Source: Bacillota bacterium
Lineage (GTDB): Bacteria; Bacillota; Clostridia; Oscillospirales; Ruminococcaceae
Direction of reading: 5' to 3'
Assembly (NCBI GenBank): GCA_023458875.1
Contig: JAEWXO010000056.1
Coordinates: 1 to 16,576 of the forward strand
Length of the DNA: 16,576 bases
Shown here: piece after piece, positions 13,038-16,576 of the stretch
How the letters are laid out: every line of letters starts with the position of its first letter
How positions within the stretch are numbered: position 1 is the stretch's first letter
The notes under the pieces: model-generated
Told to the model about the DNA's origin: nothing
Database searches by the model: none
The model's input: only the letters and a program-made list of their open reading frames with translations
Program-made: the position numbers and the translations under genes

Positions 13038-15338
13038 ATGAAAAGAACATCATCATTTATTACAGCACTTTTGGTTATTTCATCAGCTGTAACTGCTTCA
13101 CTGCCGTTTGGTATTTCAGCTGAGGAAGCACCAAAAGATAATTTTTATGCCATGAATGTAAACGTTAACATGTCAGACGAAGGTAAGCCGATAAGTCCGT
13201 ATATCTATGGTATCAATGATCATGGACTGGATGACAGTGTAAAGGCAACATCTGTAAGGCAGGGAGGAAACCGTTATACTGCATACAATTGGGAAACCAA
13301 TTACTCAAATGCAGGTTCAGACTGGAAAAACTCATCTGATGATTTTATCTCAAAATCAGACAAGCCGGCAGCAGCCGCAACAAAGCTTTCATCAGATGCT
13401 TCAAAAGCGGGTATAGCATATAAGCTTGCAACACTTCAGATGGCAGGTTATGTATCGGCTGACAAGGCAGGTACTGTTAATGCTGACGAAGCAGCACCTT
13501 CTGCAAGATGGAATGAAGTTAAGTTTGATAAGGAAGGAGACCTTAGTCTTACACCTGACCTGACTGACGGCGTTGTATACATGGACGAGTACGTAAATTA
13601 TCTGGTTAAGACACTCGGAGACTCAACTACAGAAAAAGGCATTCAGGCTTACAGCCTTGATAATGAGCCGGCATTATGGAGTTATACACATTCTCTGGTA
13701 CATCCGGACACTCTTTCATTCTCAGAGCTTGTTGAAAAATCAGTTAGTTTATCAAAGGCTGTAAAGTCAGTTGATAAAAACGCGGAAATTTTCGGACCTG
13801 CTTTATACGGATATACGGCATTTGATCATCTTCAGGATGATAATGCATGGAAAGCTGAGTGGGCAGGAAAATACGACTGGTTTATTTCTTATTACCTTGA
13901 TCAGATGAAAAAGGCAGAGGAAGAGAGCGGACAGAGACTGCTTGATGTTCTTGATATTCATTATTATACAGAAGCTCAGGGAACATGCGGTACGAGAATG
14001 TGCAGTGATCCTACTCATACAGAATGTATCGATGAAATGCTTCAGTCATACAGAACACTCTGTGAAAAAGGTTACACTGAAAACAGCTGGATAGGCAAGT
14101 ATTGTCAGCAGAATATTCCTATACTTTCAAGAATGCAGGAATCAATAGATAAATATTATCCGGGAACAAAGCTTGCAATAACAGAATACAGCTTCGGAGG
14201 CGGAGACTGCATCGCAGGCGGTATTGCTGAAATTGATGCATTGGGAACTTTTGCGAAGAACGATGTATATTTTGCAACAATGTGGGCAGATAATGCACCA
14301 TACCAATACAGCGGAATAAATATGTTTACAAACTTTGACGGAAACGGATCATCATTTGGTGATACACTTATAGAAAGTACAACTGACGATTATGTAAAAT
14401 CAACTTCATATGCAGCTGTTGACAGTGATGACAAGGGTGATGTGACAGTTATTGTAACAAACAAGAGTCAGACACAGGTAGAAAAAGCAACAATTAATCT
14501 GGAAAATTCAGATCTTGATTATAAAAATGCTGCGGTATATGTTCTGAGCGGAAAAAGCAGTAAAATAGAACACATGACAAGCCTTAAGAATATTGACGAC
14601 AATACATTTACAGTTGAAATTCCTCCTCTTGCAGCTGTTCAGATCCTTGTTACTGATGATGAAACTGCATACAGACCTGTTCAGGAACCGGATCCTGAAA
14701 TTGTAACAACAGAAAAGGTAAGCGGAAAGGTTACAGGAGAAGGCGGAGCATATAAAGTAACTTTTGCTGATCAGATAGGCAAGATAGCCGTTATTGATAT
14801 GACACTGGCATCAGGCGTACCGATGGCATCAGGAGCTATGGCATTTTCAGTTAAGTACAACGGTATTGATTACTGGGTACCGTGTAACTGGTCAACAACA
14901 AAATCAGGCGAAGTAACTGTTGATTTAACAAAACCGTCAAGCGCTTATAATGCACTGGATGATTCAACAAGTGAAGATGAAGAGCTTCTTGCAGGACTTG
15001 CTGAATTAATACAAAAGGAAAAAACCGCAGAGGTTCAGATATGGTATGTTGCTGATTCAAGCTGGGAATCGATTGATCCGTCAAATCTTACTATTAACGA
15101 CATATTTATTAATAAAGTGCGTAAAGTAGATTCATACGGTGATCTGAATGCCGATAAAAATGTAGACATAACCGATATGACAATACTGAGCCTTTATTTC
15201 CTCGGAGATGTTAAGCTGGACGAAAATGTTGTAAAGTATGCTGACGTAAACGGTGACGGAAATACAAACATTGCAGACCTTGCACATCTTAAACAGTATA
15301 TCATGAAGGATCCTGTTACATTAGGACCAAAAAAATAG
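13038..15338 (+). CDS. Secreted GH44 endo-beta-glucanase/xyloglucanase with C-terminal dockerin
   Basis: Cellulosomal enzyme cutting beta-1,4-glucans such as cellulose or xyloglucan. Signal peptide 1-28 (ISA^EEAP). The GH44 catalytic module spans about 38-550: PYIYGINDHGLDD and VRQGGNRYTAYNWETNYSNA are family blocks, E210 in DNEPALW is the expected acid/base and E383 in AITEYSFGG the expected nucleophile. The beta-sandwich part ends near ILVTDDE. Residues about 565-695 form a separate module (SGKVTGEGGAYKVTFAD, then YNGIDYWVPCNWSTTKSGEV) that resembles carbohydrate-binding modules attached to Ruminococcus GH44 enzymes; a CBM76-like identity is possible but unverified. The C-terminus is a type I-like dockerin with two calcium loops, D702-LNADKNVDIT-D and D736-VNGDGNTNIA-D. 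At 766 residues it is complete. Own promoter, followed by repeat E and a terminator, so probably monocistronic. Confidence 0.92.
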   Translation: MKRTSSFITALLVISSAVTASLPFGISAEEAPKDNFYAMNVNVNMSDEGKPISPYIYGINDHGLDDSVKATSVRQGGNRYTAYNWETNYSNAGSDWKNSSDDFISKSDKPAAAATKLSSDASKAGIAYKLATLQMAGYVSADKAGTVNADEAAPSARWNEVKFDKEGDLSLTPDLTDGVVYMDEYVNYLVKTLGDSTTEKGIQAYSLDNEPALWSYTHSLVHPDTLSFSELVEKSVSLSKAVKSVDKNAEIFGPALYGYTAFDHLQDDNAWKAEWAGKYDWFISYYLDQMKKAEEESGQRLLDVLDIHYYTEAQGTCGTRMCSDPTHTECIDEMLQSYRTLCEKGYTENSWIGKYCQQNIPILSRMQESIDKYYPGTKLAITEYSFGGGDCIAGGIAEIDALGTFAKNDVYFATMWADNAPYQYSGINMFTNFDGNGSSFGDTLIESTTDDYVKSTSYAAVDSDDKGDVTVIVTNKSQTQVEKATINLENSDLDYKNAAVYVLSGKSSKIEHMTSLKNIDDNTFTVEIPPLAAVQILVTDDETAYRPVQEPDPEIVTTEKVSGKVTGEGGAYKVTFADQIGKIAVIDMTLASGVPMASGAMAFSVKYNGIDYWVPCNWSTTKSGEVTVDLTKPSSAYNALDDSTSEDEELLAGLAELIQKEKTAEVQIWYVADSSWESIDPSNLTINDIFINKVRKVDSYGDLNADKNVDITDMTILSLYFLGDVKLDENVVKYADVNGDGNTNIADLAHLKQYIMKDPVTLGPKK

Positions 15339-15340
15339 CT

Positions 15341-15475
15341 TGCAATTCACCCAAATTGGTGGTATAATTTTTCTATAGGAATTTCAACTCATGCCGGGAC
15401 GCCCCGGGCGGTATTTAAAGTAGCCTGGACTCTGACTGCATACATGACTCATTTTATGGTATGGCAGAACAGTCG
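15341..15475 (+). repeat. Intergenic repeat copy E, diverged
   Basis: Starts just after the GH44 stop codon: CAATTCACCC, GGTGGTATAAT (TATAAT at 15363-15368), ATTTCAACTCATGCCGGGA corresponding to a decayed first hairpin, CCCGGG with CCTGG (15403-15428) as second stem, GACTCATTTTATGGTATGG and CAGAACAG at the right end. The loop of the second stem differs from other copies. TTGCAA (15340-15345) stands 17 bp before TATAAT and could make a weak promoter. Confidence 0.65.
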
Positions 15476-15573
15476 TAAAACAGGTTGTTAAAATTCATGT
15501 TTTCCGGTATTAAGAGTAAAAGATTCTGATATTTATTATTTTACAGTCTCAAAGATTTATAAAAAATTTAATT

Positions 15574-15610
15574 AAAAGTACCCTGATTTACAGAATATCA
15601 GGGTACTTTT
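15574..15610 (+). terminator. Rho-independent terminator after the GH44 gene
   Basis: A perfect 14-bp stem: AAAAGTACCCTGAT (15574-15587) with ATCAGGGTACTTTT (15597-15610), 9-nt loop, A-tract before and T-tract after, so it may act in both directions. It insulates the GH16 gene from GH44 transcription. Confidence 0.88.
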
Positions 15611-15697
15611 GTTAAAAACGTTTATTTTATATCAATTAACTAAGGTTAAGAAATTACTATTATAATTAAAAAAAATATATATTAAAAAAAATTGCTT

Positions 15698-15706
15698 TGA
15701 TATAAT
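15698..15706 (+). promoter_or_regulatory. Extended -10 promoter of the GH16 gene
   Basis: TGATATAAT at 15698-15706 is a perfect extended -10 element; no good -35 box is seen 17 bp upstream, where the sequence is AT-only. Transcription would begin near 15713, leaving a leader of about 67 nt. The same TGATATAAT occurs in the pilus promoter. TTAACTAA at 15636-15643 lies further upstream. Confidence 0.5.
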
Positions 15707-15779
15707 GATATAAAATGGATAAGTTTATAAAATCTGAAATAACAGAGTGAAAAAAACTTTATTATTATGGAGGTAAATA

Positions 15780-16576
15780 ATGAGACTGTATAAGAAAATA
15801 CTGGCAAGTACATTTGCTGTTCTGAGTTGTGCTGCAATTGGCTATGGGGTAGTTATGGCGGCAATTCCAGGAGATCTTGACAATGACGGAATAGTAAAAA
15901 CCAGCGACATTAAAATTTTTCAGAGATTCCTCTTTGGAATCAGTTCAACGGTATCTACAAATGCTGATATGAATAATGACGGGAAACATCAGATAGTAGA
16001 TTTATGCTTAATGAAAAATGCTGCATTGTTCCCGGATGCAGCTACAACGATTAAGGATTATGGTACGGATATGGATACAACAGCTACAGCAATCGCTGAT
16101 TTCAGACAAGGAAAATCTTCATTATTTGAAGCATCAGACGGATGGACAAACGGAAATCCGTTTAACTGTGGATGGTATGCAAGCAATGCAGTAATCAAGA
16201 ACAACGCATTAAATCTTACGATTGACAAGGACAGCACAGGAAAGTACAATTATTCCGGCGCAGAGTACAGAACGAAGGATTTTTACAGCTTCGGATATTA
16301 TGAAACATCAATGCAGGCAATCAAAAATGACGGTGTAGTATCTTCATTCTTTACTTATACAGGCGAATCTGACGGAAATCAATGGGATGAAGTTGATATT
16401 GAGATTTTAGGAAAAGATACAACAAAGGTACAGTTTAACTACTATACAAACGGACAGGGAAATCACGAGTATATGTATGACCTGGGATTTGATGCATCAG
16501 AGGGATATCATACATACGGATTTGACTGGCAGCGTGATTCAATTACATGGTACGTTGACGGAAAGCCTGTATACAA
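15780..16576 (+). CDS. Secreted GH16 lichenase with N-terminal dockerin (3' end outside window)
   Basis: 5' part of a cellulosomal beta-1,3-1,4-glucanase; 265 codons are visible and the frame is open at the window end. Signal peptide about 1-27 (GYGVVMA). Directly after it comes a dockerin with two calcium loops, D32-LDNDGIVKTS-D43 and D63-MNNDGKHQIV-D74; dockerins usually sit at the C-terminus. The GH16 module begins near 107 with FEASDGWTNGNPFNCGWY, the classic lichenase opening, followed by SGAEYRTKDFYSFGYYE. The catalytic motif is WDEVDIEILG: nucleophile E204, D206 and acid/base E208, in the ExDxE spacing of bacterial lichenases. GGAGG (15769-15773) is 6 nt before ATG 15780. More domains may follow beyond the window. 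Confidence 0.92.
   Translation, partial: MRLYKKILASTFAVLSCAAIGYGVVMAAIPGDLDNDGIVKTSDIKIFQRFLFGISSTVSTNADMNNDGKHQIVDLCLMKNAALFPDAATTIKDYGTDMDTTATAIADFRQGKSSLFEASDGWTNGNPFNCGWYASNAVIKNNALNLTIDKDSTGKYNYSGAEYRTKDFYSFGYYETSMQAIKNDGVVSSFFTYTGESDGNQWDEVDIEILGKDTTKVQFNYYTNGQGNHEYMYDLGFDASEGYHTYGFDWQRDSITWYVDGKPVY

Noticed and set aside
4598..15475. CRISPR array or insertion sequence
   Set aside because: The repeats are kilobases apart, diverged and with no spacer periodicity; no transposase or cas gene is present, so an autonomous element is not supported.

Overview
The window looks like chromosome of an anaerobic, cellulose-degrading Firmicute of the Ruminococcus group (R. flavefaciens/R. albus-like). 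The basis is AT-rich DNA with Gram-positive Shine-Dalgarno sites, two secreted glycoside hydrolases carrying dockerins (cellulosome parts), a monoderm-style type IV pilus operon without a secretin, and a YtfI/YtfJ-DacF block typical of Clostridia. The species assignment is an inference.

Layout, all genes on the + strand. (1) 15-4607 is a housekeeping/envelope block. It holds a DUF2953 (YtfI-like) domain fused in frame to a YtfJ/GerW domain with its own internal ribosome-binding site, a DacF-type D-Ala-D-Ala carboxypeptidase, the bifunctional NAD(P)H-hydrate repair enzyme Nnr, and an unrecognised lipoprotein. A 17-bp terminator hairpin (4745-4790) closes it. (2) 4859-12758 is a type IV pilus operon behind a near-perfect extended -10 promoter: cysteine-free pilin, PilC, PilM, PilN, PilO, a PilX-like protein, two minor pseudopilins, the PilB ATPase with an N-terminal MshEN-like (c-di-GMP-type) module, and a cysteine-rich pilin. 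No prepilin peptidase or PilT is present. (3) 12964-16576 is the cellulosome section: a GH44 enzyme with a C-terminal dockerin, then the 5' part of a GH16 lichenase with an N-terminal dockerin, each with its own promoter, and a terminator between them.

The most unusual signal is a family of about 100-bp intergenic repeats, six copies (A-F) in 11 kb, one in every sizeable gap from 4600 onward. They share CTATTCAGCC/GGCTGAAT-type terminal inverted repeats, a core near GCGGTCGCCTGGACTTCGC, and an internal hairpin whose stem changes sequence in a compensating way between copies. Several begin exactly at the stop codon of the preceding gene, and one is inverted inside the pilus operon. They look like a MITE-like or structured-RNA repeat family that I cannot name.

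Functionally, the pilus and dockerin enzymes fit together: surface pili are implicated in Ruminococcus adhesion to cellulose, and the hydrolases would then act on the bound plant wall. The physical linkage seen here is suggestive, not proof of co-regulation.
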